From a virus: a stretch of 37,662 bases of DNA. A program made the position numbers and the translations under genes. The notes below the pieces were generated by a model that was not told the origin of the DNA, ran no database searches, and saw nothing but the letters and a program-made list of their open reading frames with translations. This document shows positions 36,757 through 37,662 of the stretch, one piece after another. Numbering within the stretch: position 1 is the first letter of the stretch; the number at the start of each line of letters is the position of its first letter. Location: positions 1 to 37,662 of the IMG/VR virus record IMGVR_UViG_3300042509_000320. The stretch is one strand, 5' to 3'.

Positions 36757-37662
36757 CGCCGAAGAAGAAGAGTTGCTGATGAGCAAACTCTGGTCGCCCT
36801 CTATTAAGGACGACCCGGAAGCCTTCGTGCTGCTCGTGTTCCCGTGGCAGAAAAAGAACACGCCCCTTGAGCATTTCCAAGGTCCGCGTAAGTGGCAGCG
36901 TGAAGTGCTGCGCCAAGTTGCCGCGCACATGAAAAAGAACAAGGAAGCCACCGCCTACGAAGTCTTGCGTATGGCTACCGCTTCCGGTCGCGGTATCGGT
37001 AAGTCTGCGCTCGTCTCGTGGCTTATCCTCTGGATGCTGACGACTAGGATTGGTTCCACGACCATTGTGTCGGCTAACTCAGAAGCGCAGTTGCGCTCGA
37101 TCACATGGGCCGAAATTACTAAGTGGGCAGCGCTCCTAATCAACTCGCATTGGTTTGAGATTAGCGCCACCCGTGTGATGCCCGCTAAATGGATTGCTGA
37201 ACTTGTTGAACGCGACCTCAAGAAAGGCACCCGTTACTGGTCTGTCGAAGGTCGTCTCTGGTCAGAAGAAAACCCTGACTCGTATGCCGGTGTCCACAAC
37301 CACGACGGCGTGATGGTCATCTTCGACGAAGCCTCGGGTATCCCTGACCCTATCTGGTCTGTGACCGCAGGCTTCTTTACTGAGAACACGCCAAACCGTT
37401 TCTGGTTTGCGTTTAGCAACCCACGACGGAATGAGGGCTATTTCTATGAGTGCTTCAACGCGAAAAGGAACTTCTGGACGACGCAAAGCATCGACGCCCG
37501 GCAAGTCGAAGACACCGACAAAGCGGTCTACGAGCAAATCATCGAAGAGTACGGCGCGGACTCCCCGCAAGCCCGAATCGAAGTGTATGGACAGTTCCCC
37601 GCCGATGGAGACGACCAGTTCATCCCTCCAAGCCTGGTGGACGAAGCGGCGTCTCGCCCTAA
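36737..37662 (+). CDS. terL: Terminase large subunit, N-terminal part (ATPase); continues at 3-725
   Basis: GTG 36737 has GGAG 7 bases upstream and overlaps the terS stop by 20 bp. Residues 1-308 of the 507-residue protein lie here, ending in the contig overlap. Walker A is SGRGIGKS (83-90) and Walker B is VMVIFDE (192-198). NPRRNEGYFY and the preceding WFAFSN fit the coupling motif. A 20-residue acidic N-terminus precedes the core (EEEELLMSKLW). It continues without a frame break into the nuclease domain at base 3. Confidence 0.96.
   Translation, partial: MQLPIYSAEEEELLMSKLWSPSIKDDPEAFVLLVFPWQKKNTPLEHFQGPRKWQREVLRQVAAHMKKNKEATAYEVLRMATASGRGIGKSALVSWLILWMLTTRIGSTTIVSANSEAQLRSITWAEITKWAALLINSHWFEISATRVMPAKWIAELVERDLKKGTRYWSVEGRLWSEENPDSYAGVHNHDGVMVIFDEASGIPDPIWSVTAGFFTENTPNRFWFAFSNPRRNEGYFYECFNAKRNFWTTQSIDARQVEDTDKAVYEQIIEEYGADSPQARIEVYGQFPADGDDQFIPPSLVDEAASRP
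37536..37662. repeat. Terminal direct repeat, right copy
   Basis: Identical to 1-127, inside terL. It marks the circular join of the contig. Confidence 0.95.

Noticed and set aside
1-37662. CRISPR array, insertion sequence, retroelement (diversity-generating) or integrase
   Set aside because: No regularly spaced repeats of CRISPR type, no transposase, reverse transcriptase or recombinase signature, and no template/variable repeat pair were found by eye.

Overview
The window is one complete, circularly closed genome of a tailed phage with a P22-like (podovirus-type) virion. Bases 1-127 are identical to 37536-37662, so the unique sequence is 37,535 bp, and the large terminase gene runs across the contig ends. 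The morphogenesis genes look like P22 in kind and order: TerS/TerL, a P22-type portal, an acidic scaffold, a gp5-like coat, gp4- and gp10-like tail-accessory proteins, three Ala/Gly-rich ejection-type proteins, and beta-helix tailspikes. A 3-TM holin and a GH24 lysozyme point to a Gram-negative host. I see no integrase and no cI-size repressor, so the phage is probably virulent or only remnant-temperate. The DNA is moderately GC-rich and the genes are densely packed with ATGA, GTGA or TAATG overlaps. The host cannot be named from sequence alone. || Layout. (1) 36090-37662 plus 1-725: a small Cys4 protein, TerS and TerL. (2) 726-1905: four tiny basic genes interrupted by an HNH homing endonuclease. 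(3) 1905-5025: portal, a DUF5856-like protein and a second HNH endonuclease. (4) 5036-11389: tail fibre and tailspike genes, including a glycine-rich adhesin and two pectate-lyase-fold spikes. (5) 11442-19576: scaffold, coat, minor head proteins, gp4- and gp10-like tail factors, and more fibre genes. (6) 19573-23518: ejection proteins. (7) 23540-25132: membrane protein, holins and lysozyme. (8) 25157-26524: metallopeptidase and metallophosphoesterase. || Early region. A divergent control switch lies at 28195-28278, with two overlapping sigma70-like promoters on a TGTTGAC-N6-GTCAACA palindrome. Leftward it drives a Cro-like HTH protein (apparently leaderless), a C5-cytosine methyltransferase, an unknown protein and a VRR-NUC nuclease. 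Rightward it drives an ERF annealing protein, two unknown small genes, two nucleases (one a YqaJ/lambda-exo type), a secreted protein and a DUF736-like protein, and then an SF3-like (DUF5906-type) helicase. This suggests recombination-dependent replication that borrows the host polymerase. A second leftward operon (35251 to 33155) holds eight tiny or unfamiliar genes behind a good promoter and ends at a strong terminator. || Non-coding control DNA at 35252-36089 holds a cluster of GTTGC/GCAAC palindromes (candidate origin) and, next to the terminase genes, a region of about 163 nt that can fold into a closed multi-helix structure (candidate ncRNA or packaging site). || The points most worth a second look are the alternate-frame ORF inside the methyltransferase that resembles a phage protein family of its own, the structured RNA-like region before terS, the palindrome cluster, and two genes that appear to be transcribed leaderless.
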